Shown in pieces: positions 43,350-51,699 of a stretch of DNA of 64,000 nt. The notes beneath the pieces are model-generated. The model was not told where the DNA came from, searched no databases, and worked only from the letters and a program-made list of their open reading frames with translations. A program made the position numbers and the translations under genes. How positions within the stretch are numbered: the stretch's first letter is position 1; the number at the start of each line of letters is the position of its first letter. This DNA is from Pseudomonas muyukensis (GTDB taxonomy: Bacteria > Pseudomonadota > Gammaproteobacteria > Pseudomonadales > Pseudomonadaceae): assembly GCF_019139535.1 (NCBI RefSeq), contig NZ_CP077073.1, positions 4,492,501 to 4,556,500 of the forward strand. The letters are read 5' to 3'.

Positions 43350-44179
43350 AGCACGGGCCCTGCGCTGGTGGGTTGCACCAGGCGCTCGACGAAGAACTCC
43401 AGGTGGCCCCGCGGGTTGGCAGGCAGCGGCCAGCTGTCGACCTTCTGCGCAATGGCCTTGAAGGCCAGCGCGCACTTGGACCGAGGGAAGGCCTCATAGA
43501 CCGCCCGCTGCTTCTGCACCGCCTTGCGCACGCATTCGTCGTAAGGCACGGCGCCAACGTATTGTAGGGCGACGTCGAGGAAGCGATCCGTGACCTTGGT
43601 CAACTTGGCGAAAAGGTTGCGACCCTCCTGCGGGCTCTGGGCCATGTTGGCCAGCACGCGGAACCGATTCATGCCGTAGTCGCGGTTGAGCAGCTTGATC
43701 AGGGCGTAGGCGTCGGTGATCGAGGTGGGTTCGTCGCACACCACCAGCAGCACTTCCTGGGCGGCGCGAACGAAGCTGACCACCGAGTCACCGATACCCG
43801 CGGCGGTATCGATCACCAGCACGTCGAGGTTGTCGCCGATCTCGCTGAAGGCCTGGATCAGCCCGGCATGCTGCGCCGGCGCCAGGTGCACCATGCTTTG
43901 CGTGCCGGAGGCCGCCGGCACGATGCGCACACCGCCCGGTCCCTGCAACAGCACGTCGCGCAGTTCGCAGCGGCCCTCGATGACATCGGCGAGGGTGCGC
44001 TTGGGCGTGAGCCCCAGCAGCACGTCGACATTGGCCAGGCCCAGGTCGGCGTCCAGCAACATGACCCGGCGGCCGAGCTCGGCCAGCGCCAGGGACAGGT
44101 TCACTGAAACGTTAGTCTTGCCGACGCCACCTTTGCCACCGGTCACGGCGATCACCTGTACGGGATGCATGCTACCCAT
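43346..44179 (-). CDS. fleN: Flagellar number regulator FleN (FlhG, MinD-like ATPase)
   Basis: 277 residues: deviant Walker A VTGGKGGVGKTNVSVNL, VMLLDADLGLANVDVLLGL, and switch VLVIDTAAGIGDSVVSF. It limits flagella to the polar set and antagonises FleQ. It lies between flhF and fliA. An internal ATG (MHPVQV) three codons in is an alternative start. A 114-base gap separates it from flhF; no promoter consensus was evident there. Confidence 0.96.
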   Translation of the reverse strand: MGSMHPVQVIAVTGGKGGVGKTNVSVNLSLALAELGRRVMLLDADLGLANVDVLLGLTPKRTLADVIEGRCELRDVLLQGPGGVRIVPAASGTQSMVHLAPAQHAGLIQAFSEIGDNLDVLVIDTAAGIGDSVVSFVRAAQEVLLVVCDEPTSITDAYALIKLLNRDYGMNRFRVLANMAQSPQEGRNLFAKLTKVTDRFLDVALQYVGAVPYDECVRKAVQKQRAVYEAFPRSKCALAFKAIAQKVDSWPLPANPRGHLEFFVERLVQPTSAGPVL

Positions 44180-44293
44180 GTCTGTTCTTTACCTTGTCTC
44201 GCTTGGACCCAGGCCACATGAGGGGCTGAACAGTCAAGGCCACGGTCCGGCCGGACAACCCCATGATGTAGGTACTTTGCACAGTATTCACCC

Positions 44294-45607
44294 TCAACCC
44301 GCGCGCTTGCCAGGGTTGTGGTACAGATCAGCGAACATGTCGGCCATGGCCTCGTCGCTGGGCTCGTCCTGCAGCTGCACGCTGACCGCGCGGCTCACAA
44401 GTTGGTGCTTGCGCGGTAATTGCAGGTCGTCGGGAATGCGCGGGCCATCGGTCAGATAGGCCACCGGCAGTTCGTGACGGATGGCCAGGCTCAGCACTTC
44501 GCCAAGGCAGGCCGTTTCGTCCAGTTTGGTCAGGATGCACCCGGCCAGGCCACAGCGCTTGTAGCTGTGGTAGGCGGCAGTGAGCACCTGTTTCTGGCTG
44601 GTGGTTGCCAGCACCAGGTAATTCTTCGCGGCGATACCGCGCCCGGCCAGGGTTTCCAGTTGCATGCGCAGGGCCGGGTCGCTGGCCTGCAGGCCGGCGG
44701 TGTCGATCAGCACCACGCGCTTGCGCAGCAGCGGCTCGAGGGCCTGGGCCAGCGACTCGCCCGGGTCGACGTAGGTGACCGGCACATTGAGGATTCGCCC
44801 CAGGGTCTTGAGCTGCTCCTGGGCGCCGATACGGAAGCTGTCCATGCTCACCAGCGCCAGGTTGTTCGCGCCGTACTTGAGCACATAGCGTGCGGCCAGC
44901 TTGGCCAGGGTGGTGGTCTTGCCCATGCCGGCCGGGCCGACCATGGCAATTACCCCACCCTCTTCGATGGGCTCGATCTCGGGCACGTCGATCATCCGCG
45001 CCAGGTGCGCCAGGACCATGCGCCAGGCCTGGCGCGGCTCTTCGATTTCGGCGGTGAGCTCGAGCAGTTCGCGGGCCAGGCCACCGGACAGGCCCAGGCG
45101 CTGCAGACGGCGCCAGAGATTGGCCTGCTGCGGCTTGCTGCCCTGCAGTTGGCTCCAGGCCAGCGAACCGAGCTGGACTTCGAGCAGCTCGCGCAGGCCA
45201 TTGAGCTCGAAGCGCATGGCATCGAACAGGCGTGGGTCGACCGCCGCCGCGGCCGGAGCGGCCACTGGCGCGGGTTCATCGACCTGCGGCTCGATCAGCG
45301 GCTCGGACGCGGTCAGCGACTGGCCGGCAAACAGCTGGCGATTGCCACCCTCGCCCGCTTCGCCACGGCCGCTCAGCTCAGCCTGGGCGGTGACGATGCG
45401 CGACTGGGTCTTGCGCAGCTCGTCCTCCAGCTCGACGTTGGGCACGCGCGGGGCCAGGGCGGACAGCTTGTAGTCCAGCGCAGCCGTCAGTTCGACACCG
45501 CCAGCGATGCGCCGATTGCCGATGATGGCGGCGTCGGAGCCGAGCTCATCACGGACCAGCTTCATGGCCTGACGCATATCGGCGGCGAAAAAACGCTTAA
45601 CTTGCAT
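44294..45607 (-). CDS. flhF: Flagellar placement GTPase FlhF (SRP family)
   Basis: 437 residues: an N-terminal basic B domain (MQVKRFFAADMRQAMKLVRDELG), a variable linker, then SRP-type N and G domains with P-loop MVGPAGMGKTTTLAKLAARY, LVSMDSFRIGAQEQL, VVLIDTAGL and LTKLDETACLGEVLSL. It sets the polar site for flagellum assembly. It starts 11 bases after flhA ends. Confidence 0.96.
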   Translation of the reverse strand: MQVKRFFAADMRQAMKLVRDELGSDAAIIGNRRIAGGVELTAALDYKLSALAPRVPNVELEDELRKTQSRIVTAQAELSGRGEAGEGGNRQLFAGQSLTASEPLIEPQVDEPAPVAAPAAAAVDPRLFDAMRFELNGLRELLEVQLGSLAWSQLQGSKPQQANLWRRLQRLGLSGGLARELLELTAEIEEPRQAWRMVLAHLARMIDVPEIEPIEEGGVIAMVGPAGMGKTTTLAKLAARYVLKYGANNLALVSMDSFRIGAQEQLKTLGRILNVPVTYVDPGESLAQALEPLLRKRVVLIDTAGLQASDPALRMQLETLAGRGIAAKNYLVLATTSQKQVLTAAYHSYKRCGLAGCILTKLDETACLGEVLSLAIRHELPVAYLTDGPRIPDDLQLPRKHQLVSRAVSVQLQDEPSDEAMADMFADLYHNPGKRAG

Positions 45608-45618
45608 AACCCACTACC

Positions 45619-47748
45619 TCAGCCATTGGGGCCCACGGTGGCAACGATGGTGACTTGCTTGTTGTCAGGTATTTCCTGATACGCCAAAACATGCAAATTC
45701 GGTACAGCCAGGCGACCGAAGCGCGACAGCATGGCGCGGATCGGGCCGGCAACCAGGAGGATGGCCGGCTGGCCCTGCACTTCCTGGCGCTGGGCGGCTT
45801 CGATCAACGAACGCTGAAGCTTTTCGGCCATGCTCGGCTCAAGAAGAACACCGTCTTCCTGACCTTGCCCGGCCCTTTGCAAACTATTGAGCAAAATCTG
45901 TTCCAACCTTGGCTCCAAGGTGATCACAGGCAGCTCGGACTCAACGCCGACAATGCTTTGCACGATGGCGCGACACAATCCGACACGCACCACCGCCACC
46001 AGCGCGGCGGTATCTTGACTCTTGTTCGCATTGTTGGCGATGGCTTCGGCAATGCTGCGGATGTCGCGCACCGGCACCTGCTCGGCAAGCAACGCCTGCA
46101 ACACCTTGAGCAGCCCCGACAAGGAAATGACACCCGGCACCACTTCCTCGGCCAGTTTCGGCGAGACCTTGGCCAGTACCTGCAGCAATTGCTGCACCTC
46201 CTCATGCCCGATCAGTTCATGGCAGTGCTTCTGCAGGATCTGGTTGAGGTGCGTGGCGACCACGGTACTGGCGTCCACCACGGTGTAGCCCAGCGACTGC
46301 GCCTGGGCGCGCTGGCCAACGTCGATCCACACCGCCTCCAGGCCGAATGCCGGGTCGTGCGCGGCGATGCCGTTGAGGGTGCCGAACACCTGGCCGGGGT
46401 TGATCGCCAGCTCCCGGTCCGGATAGATCTCGGCCTCGGCCAGGATCACCCCCATCAGGGTCAGGCGGTAGGCGCTGGGGGCCAGGTCGAGGTTGTCGCG
46501 AATATGCACGGTGGGCATGAGGAAGCCCAGGTCCTGGGAAAGCTTCTTGCGCACGCCCTTGATGCGCGCCAGCAGCTGGCCACCCTGATTGCGGTCGACC
46601 AGCGGGATCAGGCGGTAACCGACCTCCAGGCCGATCATGTCGATGGGGGTGACGTCGTCCCAGCCCAGCTCCTTGGTTTCCATGGCGCGCTGCGGCGAGG
46701 GCAGCAGATCCTGCTGGCGCTGGGCTTCCTCCAGCGCAACCACCTTGGCCTTCTGCTGCTTCTTCCAGACCAGATAAGCCCCCCCACCGGCCAATGCCCC
46801 GAGGCTGAGGAAGGCAACGTGGGGCATGCCTGGCACCAGGCCCATGACGATCATCAGCGCCCCGGAAACCGCCAGGGCCTTGGGCGAATCGAACATCTGC
46901 CGGTTGATCAACTTGCCCATGTCCTCGGAGCCCGAGGCGCGGGTGACCATGATCGCGGCGGCGGTGGACAGCAGCAGCGATGGCAACTGCGCCACCAAAC
47001 CGTCACCGATGGTCAGCAGGGCGTAGACCTTGCCGGCGTCGCCGAAGGTCATGCCGTGTTGCAGCATGCCGATGAGCATGCCGCCGATCAGGTTGATGAA
47101 CAGGATCAACAGGCCGGCGATGGCGTCACCGCGCACGAACTTGCTGGCACCGTCCATCGAGCCGTAGAACTCGGCTTCCTGGGCGACTTCGGCGCGACGG
47201 GCCTTGGCCTGGACCTGGTCGATCAGGCCGGCGTTGAGGTCGGCGTCGATGGCCATCTGCTTGCCGGGCATGGCGTCGAGGGTGAAGCGCGCGCTGACCT
47301 CGGAGATGCGCCCGGCGCCCTTGGTCACCACCACGAAGTTGATGATCATGAGGATGGCGAACACCACCGCACCGACGACGTAGTTGCCGCCGATCACCAC
47401 TTCGCCGAAGGCCTGGATCACCTTGCCGGCGGCGCCGTGGCCTTCTTGGCCGTGGAGCATGACCACGCGGGTGGAGGCGACGTTGAGGGCCAGGCGCAGC
47501 AGGGTCGCCACCAGCAGGATGGTGGGGAACGCGGCGAAGTCCAGTGGACGCAGGGCGTAGACGCAGACCAGCAGGACCACGATCGACAGGGCGATGTTGA
47601 AGGTGAAGAATACGTCGAGCAGGAACGGTGGTATCGGCAACATCATCATTGCCAACATCACCAGCAGCAGCAGCGGCACGCCCAGGTTGCCCCGGCCGAG
47701 ACCGGCCAGGTTGTTGCGGGCGTTGCTGATTAACTGAGTGCGATCCAC
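45619..47748 (-). CDS. flhA: Flagellar export gate protein FlhA
   Basis: 709 residues: eight N-terminal membrane helices with the FHIPEP-type conserved loop (LNAGLIDQVQAKARRAEVAQEAEFYGSMDGASKFVRGDAIAG) and a large cytoplasmic docking domain ending VATVGPNG. It is the main export gate of the flagellar type III apparatus. A sigma-54 element lies 56 bases upstream, and the repeat-element region begins just beyond it. Confidence 0.97.
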   Translation of the reverse strand: MDRTQLISNARNNLAGLGRGNLGVPLLLLVMLAMMMLPIPPFLLDVFFTFNIALSIVVLLVCVYALRPLDFAAFPTILLVATLLRLALNVASTRVVMLHGQEGHGAAGKVIQAFGEVVIGGNYVVGAVVFAILMIINFVVVTKGAGRISEVSARFTLDAMPGKQMAIDADLNAGLIDQVQAKARRAEVAQEAEFYGSMDGASKFVRGDAIAGLLILFINLIGGMLIGMLQHGMTFGDAGKVYALLTIGDGLVAQLPSLLLSTAAAIMVTRASGSEDMGKLINRQMFDSPKALAVSGALMIVMGLVPGMPHVAFLSLGALAGGGAYLVWKKQQKAKVVALEEAQRQQDLLPSPQRAMETKELGWDDVTPIDMIGLEVGYRLIPLVDRNQGGQLLARIKGVRKKLSQDLGFLMPTVHIRDNLDLAPSAYRLTLMGVILAEAEIYPDRELAINPGQVFGTLNGIAAHDPAFGLEAVWIDVGQRAQAQSLGYTVVDASTVVATHLNQILQKHCHELIGHEEVQQLLQVLAKVSPKLAEEVVPGVISLSGLLKVLQALLAEQVPVRDIRSIAEAIANNANKSQDTAALVAVVRVGLCRAIVQSIVGVESELPVITLEPRLEQILLNSLQRAGQGQEDGVLLEPSMAEKLQRSLIEAAQRQEVQGQPAILLVAGPIRAMLSRFGRLAVPNLHVLAYQEIPDNKQVTIVATVGPNG

Positions 47749-47803
47749 CGCGAGTCCTCTTCAAGCAAAACTTTGACGCCTGTGTGGCGCCTGGCGCTGC
47801 CTT

Positions 47804-47820
47804 TGCAAGAAGCTTTCCAA
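47804..47820 (-). promoter_or_regulatory. Sigma-54 promoter of flhA
   Basis: On the minus strand TTGGAAAGCTTCTTGC gives GG-N10-GC spacing and near-consensus -24/-12 halves, with the GC about 57 bases before the flhA ATG. FleQ/RpoN control of flhA is established in Pseudomonas; the site itself is read from sequence. Confidence 0.8.
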
Positions 47821-47844
47821 CTTTTGGGGATGGGGGATTTTCTT

Positions 47845-47878
47845 GGGGGGCGGGGGCGGGGGCGGGGTCGGGGTCGGG
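47845..47878 (+). repeat. G-rich simple-sequence tract
   Basis: Runs of 6, 5, 5, 4, 4 and 3 G separated by C or TC. Several of the runs could form a G-quadruplex on the plus strand. It lies 25 bases upstream of the flhA -24 element and 20 bases before repeat element B2, within the region where enhancer binding by FleQ would be expected. Confidence 0.9.
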
Positions 47879-47898
47879 AATTGTTTTGGCTTTTGTAT

Positions 47899-48192
47899 GC
47901 GCATTCATTTGCTGTGCCGACGTACAGTCACCCTTCCGCCCTTACGGCGGCCTACTTTTGTCGTGGCAAAAGTAGGCAAAACCGTTCCGCTCCGTTCATC
48001 CGGCCCCTACGCTACGCTCCGGGGTTCCCTCGCTCCGTTCTTGCTCCCGTGGGTACCGCGCTGTAGGGCCCATCCTGGGCCCCAGCGCTCGACGGCCATC
48101 CATGGCCGTCGCCCCACTACGCAAGAACTCCGCTCGGCCTCCTGAAGTCGCAATTGGCGGCGCCTGGGCTATCGCGCACTTAGAAGCAAAAT
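47899..48192 (+). repeat. Intergenic repeat element, copy B2 (subtype B)
   Basis: Close relative of B1: long stretches are the same from the CCGTTC/CCATTC region through CTCCTGAAGTCGCAAT. The hairpin at 47951-47976 uses a different stem (CCTACTTTTG / CAAAAGTAGG), and the one at 48091-48110 is the subtype B form. An open frame ending ELRSAS (to 48145) runs through it. It is followed by four 11-base direct repeats (48191-48234). Confidence 0.85.
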
Positions 48193-48234
48193 CAAGAGCA
48201 GTTCAAGAGCAGATCAAGAGCAGATCAAGAGCAG
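48191..48234 (+). repeat. Four-copy 11-bp direct repeat at the end of element B2
   Basis: ATCAAGAGCAG, TTCAAGAGCAG, ATCAAGAGCAG, ATCAAGAGCAG. Same unit length, number and position as at 16647-16698 next to element B1, with ATCAARARCAG as common form. Confidence 0.92.
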
Positions 48235-48386
48235 AGATTTATGGTTTGTTAGTTGGAACTGTGTTGCTTGTCCAGACGCCATCGAGGGTAAAGCCCACTC
48301 CCACGATTGGCCACTTTATCGGCTTGGCGTGGAAGCGGGCTTGCCCCGCGATGCGATCCAGAGTTCCCCCTAATTCAACTAGCGAT
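48235..48386. other. Spacer between converging repeat elements B2 and A2
   Basis: About 150 bases with no credible gene. It contains a REP-like remnant around 48332-48360 (AAGCGGGCTTGCCCCGCGATGCG), of the GCGGGC...CCCGC palindrome type seen widely in the P. putida group. Confidence 0.5.
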
Positions 48387-48675
48387 TAGCTGCGTCAGTG
48401 CAGGCGCCGCCCCTAACTTCGCGACTTCAGGAGGCCGAACGCAGGCCTTGCGTAGGGAGGTGACGGGCATGGATGCCCGTCAAGCGCTGGGGCCCAGGAT
48501 GGGCCCTACAGCGCGGTCCTCCCGGGAGCAAGGCCGGAGTGAGGGAACCCCGGAGCGAAGCGTAGGGGCCGGATGAATGGAGCGAGGATTTTTTGGTTCC
48601 TTTTTGATCCTTCAAAAAGGGACCCGCCGTAAGGGCGGAAAGGTGACTAAGCGTCGATATAGAAAATGAATGCGC
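48387..48675 (-). repeat. Intergenic repeat element, copy A2 (subtype A)
   Basis: Close relative of A1, read on the minus strand from GCGCATTCAT. It has a hairpin at 48599-48620 (CCTTTTTGA / TCAAAAAGG, as in B1) and at 48462-48481 (subtype A stem). An open frame (48714-48427) ends GLRSAS. It converges on B2, whereas A1 and B1 diverge. It abuts the heptamer tract before the flhB stop codon. Confidence 0.85.
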
Positions 48676-48690
48676 ATACAACTCGCAAAA

Positions 48691-48723
48691 CAAACAACAA
48701 ACAACAAACAACAAACAACAAAC
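48691..48723. repeat. Heptanucleotide tract (CAAACAA)4 plus partial unit
   Basis: A perfect 7-base repeat that ends exactly at the flhB stop codon (48724). It is the simple-sequence tract beside the GCGCATTCAT end of element A2. Confidence 0.93.
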
Positions 48724-49866
48724 TCAACTATCCCGCCGCAAATCCTCAGGAATCGGCAAATCCTTGTTCAACGGATCAGGCGCCTTACCCCTCCCCGCCC
48801 GATACTGCCGAATCTGGAACACATAAGCCAACACCTGCGCCACCGCCAGGTAAAGCCCCGCCGGAATCTCCTGCTCAAGCTCGGTGGAATAGTAGATCGC
48901 CCGCGCCAGGGCCGGCGACTCGAGAATCTGCACCTTGTGCTCCACCCCGATCTCGCGAATCTTCAAAGCCATGAAATCCGTGCCCTTGGCCAGCAGCAAC
49001 GGCGCCGAGCCGCCCTTCTCGGGGTCGTACTGCAAGGCCACCGCATAATGGGTCGGGTTGGTGATGATCACGTCGGCCTCCGGCACCGCCGCCATCATCC
49101 GCCGTTGCGACATCTCCCGCTGCAACTGCCGGATCCGCTGCTTGACCTCAGGCTTGCCCTCGCTGTCCTTGTACTCGTCCTTCACTTCCTGCTTGGTCAT
49201 CTTCATTTTCTTGTTCGTCTGGAACAGCTGGTACGGCACATCGATCGCCGCGATCAGCAACAGCCCAGCCGCCATCCACAAGGCACTCCAGCCCACCACC
49301 TGGACGGCATGGATGATCGCCTGCTCCATGGGCTCGTTGGCGATCGCCAGCAACGCCTGGCGGTCGCTGGCCAGCACCAGCAACGCCACCATCAGGATCA
49401 TGATGAACTTGGCCACCGCCTTGAGCAGCTCGGTCAGCGCATTCATCGAGAACATGCGCTTGATCCCCGACAGCGGGTTCATGCGGCTGAACTTCGGCTG
49501 CAGCAGGCTCCCGGAGAACAAAAAACCACCCAGGGCGATGGGTGCAACGAAGGAAATGACGAACAACAGGATCAGGATCGGCTGCACCGACCAGATCGCC
49601 ATCTTGCCCGAGGCCAGCAGGAACGCCCCCATGCTCCGCTCATCGACGATCACCTCGCGGGGCAGGCTGAAATTCATGCGCATCAGCGTCATCAGCGTCT
49701 CGGCCAGGTAGCCGCCGAAGGCCAAAAGCCCACCCGCCCCCGCCAAGGTCACCGCAACGGTATTGAGCTCCTTGGAGCGGGCAACCTCACCTTTCTCGCG
49801 CGAGTCGCGCTTGCGCTTCTCGGTGGGTTCCTCTGTCTTGTCCTGACCGCTCTCGCTTTCTGCCAT
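48724..49866 (-). CDS. flhB: Flagellar export switch protein FlhB
   Basis: 380 residues: a basic N-terminal tail (MAESESGQDKTEEPTEKRKRDSREKG), four membrane helices, and a cytoplasmic domain with the autocleavage site NPTH (270-273) in VIITNPTHYAVALQYDP. It controls the change from hook to filament export on a signal from FliK. Compare the free C-terminal domain protein at 27025-27360. It follows fliR by 2 bases. Its stop borders a repeat tract, so flhA is not directly contiguous. Confidence 0.97.
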   Translation of the reverse strand: MAESESGQDKTEEPTEKRKRDSREKGEVARSKELNTVAVTLAGAGGLLAFGGYLAETLMTLMRMNFSLPREVIVDERSMGAFLLASGKMAIWSVQPILILLFVISFVAPIALGGFLFSGSLLQPKFSRMNPLSGIKRMFSMNALTELLKAVAKFIMILMVALLVLASDRQALLAIANEPMEQAIIHAVQVVGWSALWMAAGLLLIAAIDVPYQLFQTNKKMKMTKQEVKDEYKDSEGKPEVKQRIRQLQREMSQRRMMAAVPEADVIITNPTHYAVALQYDPEKGGSAPLLLAKGTDFMALKIREIGVEHKVQILESPALARAIYYSTELEQEIPAGLYLAVAQVLAYVFQIRQYRAGRGKAPDPLNKDLPIPEDLRRDS

Positions 49867-49868
49867 GC

Positions 49869-50645
49869 TCAGCGCGCCCGTGCCAGTTCACGCAGCCACT
49901 GCAGCGCTTCGCTGGCCAGTGCCTGGTAGTGGGAAAGGATATCGGCCAGGCCGACCCAGAAGATGCCCATGCCCAGCACCAGGGTCAGCGGGAAGCCGAT
50001 GGAGAAAATGTTCAACTGCGGCGCGGCCCGGGTCATCACGCCGAAGGCGATGTTGACCACCAGCAGCGCGGCGATGGCCGGCAAAATCAGCAGCAACGCC
50101 GCCCCCAGCACCCAGCTCAGGCGCCCGGCCATTTCCCAGAAATGACCGACCACCAGGGCATTGCCCACCGGCAAGGTGGTGAAGCTCTCGGTCAGCACCT
50201 CGAACACCACCAGGTGGCCGTTCATCAACAAAAACAGCACACTGACCAACATGGTCATGAACTGGCTGATCACCGTGACGTTGACACCGTTGGCCGGGTC
50301 GACCATGGAGGCGAACGCCATGCCCATCTGCACGGCAATGATCTGCCCGGCGATGACGAAGGCCTGGAACAGCAACTGGAGGGAAAAACCGAACAACGCG
50401 CCGACAATGATCTGCTCGGCGCACAGCAGCATGCCACGCAGGCTCAGCGGGTCGACTTCAGGCAACGGCGGCAGGCCGGGCACGATCACCACGGTGATCG
50501 CCACGGCGGCATACAGGCGCACCCGCGCCGGCAGCATCTTGGTGCCGAAGATCGGCATGGTCATCAACACCGCCATCACCCGGAACAGCGGCAGGATGAA
50601 GGTGGCGACCCAGGTGCCGATCTGCGTGTCGGTCAGCTCCAGCAT
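49869..50645 (-). CDS. fliR: Flagellar export protein FliR
   Basis: 258 residues, a polytopic export-gate protein starting MLELTDTQIGTWVATFILPLFRVMAVLMTMPIFGTKMLPARVR, with SpaR-family helices and the FQAFVIAGQIIAVQMGMAFASMVDP motif. It forms the export gate with FliP and FliQ. Length is standard. 7 bases from fliQ. Confidence 0.96.
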   Translation of the reverse strand: MLELTDTQIGTWVATFILPLFRVMAVLMTMPIFGTKMLPARVRLYAAVAITVVIVPGLPPLPEVDPLSLRGMLLCAEQIIVGALFGFSLQLLFQAFVIAGQIIAVQMGMAFASMVDPANGVNVTVISQFMTMLVSVLFLLMNGHLVVFEVLTESFTTLPVGNALVVGHFWEMAGRLSWVLGAALLLILPAIAALLVVNIAFGVMTRAAPQLNIFSIGFPLTLVLGMGIFWVGLADILSHYQALASEALQWLRELARAR

Positions 50646-50652
50646 GGCGGCA

Positions 50653-50922
50653 TCAACCGATCAGCTGCGGAATGCTGGTGTACAGGCCGATGAAGTACTC
50701 CATGAACTTCTGCACCAGCCAGGGCCCGGCGACGATCAGGGTGATCAGCATCACCAGCAGGCGCGGCAGGAAGCTCAAGGTCTGTTCGTTGATCTGCGTG
50801 GCAGCCTGGAACATCGCCACCACCAGGCCGATCAGCAGGCTCGGCACCACCAGCACGGCCACCATCAGGGTGGTCAGCCACAAGGCATCGCGGAACAGGT
50901 CGACGGCGACTTCAGGTGTCAT
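50653..50922 (-). CDS. fliQ: Flagellar export protein FliQ
   Basis: 89 residues with two membrane helices (ALWLTTLMVAVLVVPSLLIGLVVAMFQAATQINEQTLSFLPRLL and LITLIVAGPWLV), matching the FliQ/SpaQ family in full length. Part of the FliPQR gate. Confidence 0.96.
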   Translation of the reverse strand: MTPEVAVDLFRDALWLTTLMVAVLVVPSLLIGLVVAMFQAATQINEQTLSFLPRLLVMLITLIVAGPWLVQKFMEYFIGLYTSIPQLIG

Positions 50923-50943
50923 GGGAAGCTCTCCTTGACGGCG

Positions 50944-51699
50944 TCAGACACCGCCGAAACTGCCGGCCAGGGTACCCATGATCAGCGCCCAGCCATCGAC
51001 CAGGACGAACAACATGATCTTGAACGGCAACGAGATGATCAATGGCGACAGCATCATCATACCCATGGCCATCAGCACGCTGGCGACCACCATGTCGATG
51101 ATCAGGAACGGGATGAAGATCATGAAGCCGATCTGGAACGCGGTCTTGAGCTCCGAGGTGACGAACGCCGGCACCAGGATGGTCAGCGGCACCTGCTCGG
51201 GCCCGGCGATGTCGGTGCGCTTGGACAGGCGCATGAACATGTCCAGGTCGCTTTGCCGGGTCTGCGTCAGCATGAACTCCTTCAGCGGCCCCTGGGCCTT
51301 GTCGATGGCCTGCTGGGCGGTCATCTGCTCGGCCAGGTATGGCTGCAGCGCGTCCTTGTTCACCCGCTCGAACACCGGCGCCATGATGAACATGGTGAGG
51401 AACAGCGCCATGCCGGTGAGCACCTGGTTCGACGGCGTCTGCTGCAGGCCCAGGGCCTGACGCAAGATGGAGAAGACGATGATGATGCGGGTGAAGCTGG
51501 TCATCAGGATGACGAACGCCGGAATGAAGCTCAGCGCCGTCATGATCAGCAGGATCTGCAGGCTGACCGAATACTCCTGCTGGCCGTCCGCGCCATTGGA
51601 CAGGGTGATGGCCGGAATCGACAGCGGGTCGGCGGCCAGGGCCAACGGCGCAGCCAGCAGCAGCGCCAGGGTCAACAACACGCGCAGTGCGCCGCTCAT
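50944..51699 (-). CDS. fliP: Flagellar export protein FliP
   Basis: 251 residues with a cleavable signal peptide ([20 protein letters not shown]) as in other FliP proteins, then four membrane helices with [29 protein letters not shown] and the C-terminal [20 protein letters not shown] 51699 shares one base with the fliO stop (TGATG); a GTG at 51702 is possible. Confidence 0.96.
   Translation of the reverse strand: MSGALRVLLTLALLLAAPLALAADPLSIPAITLSNGADGQQEYSVSLQILLIMTALSFIPAFVILMTSFTRIIIVFSILRQALGLQQTPSNQVLTGMALFLTMFIMAPVFERVNKDALQPYLAEQMTAQQAIDKAQGPLKEFMLTQTRQSDLDMFMRLSKRTDIAGPEQVPLTILVPAFVTSELKTAFQIGFMIFIPFLIIDMVVASVLMAMGMMMLSPLIISLPFKIMLFVLVDGWALIMGTLAGSFGGV

Noticed and set aside
45655..47733. 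692-codon + strand open frame opposite flhA
   Set aside because: Shadow frame; flhA is full length with all motifs.
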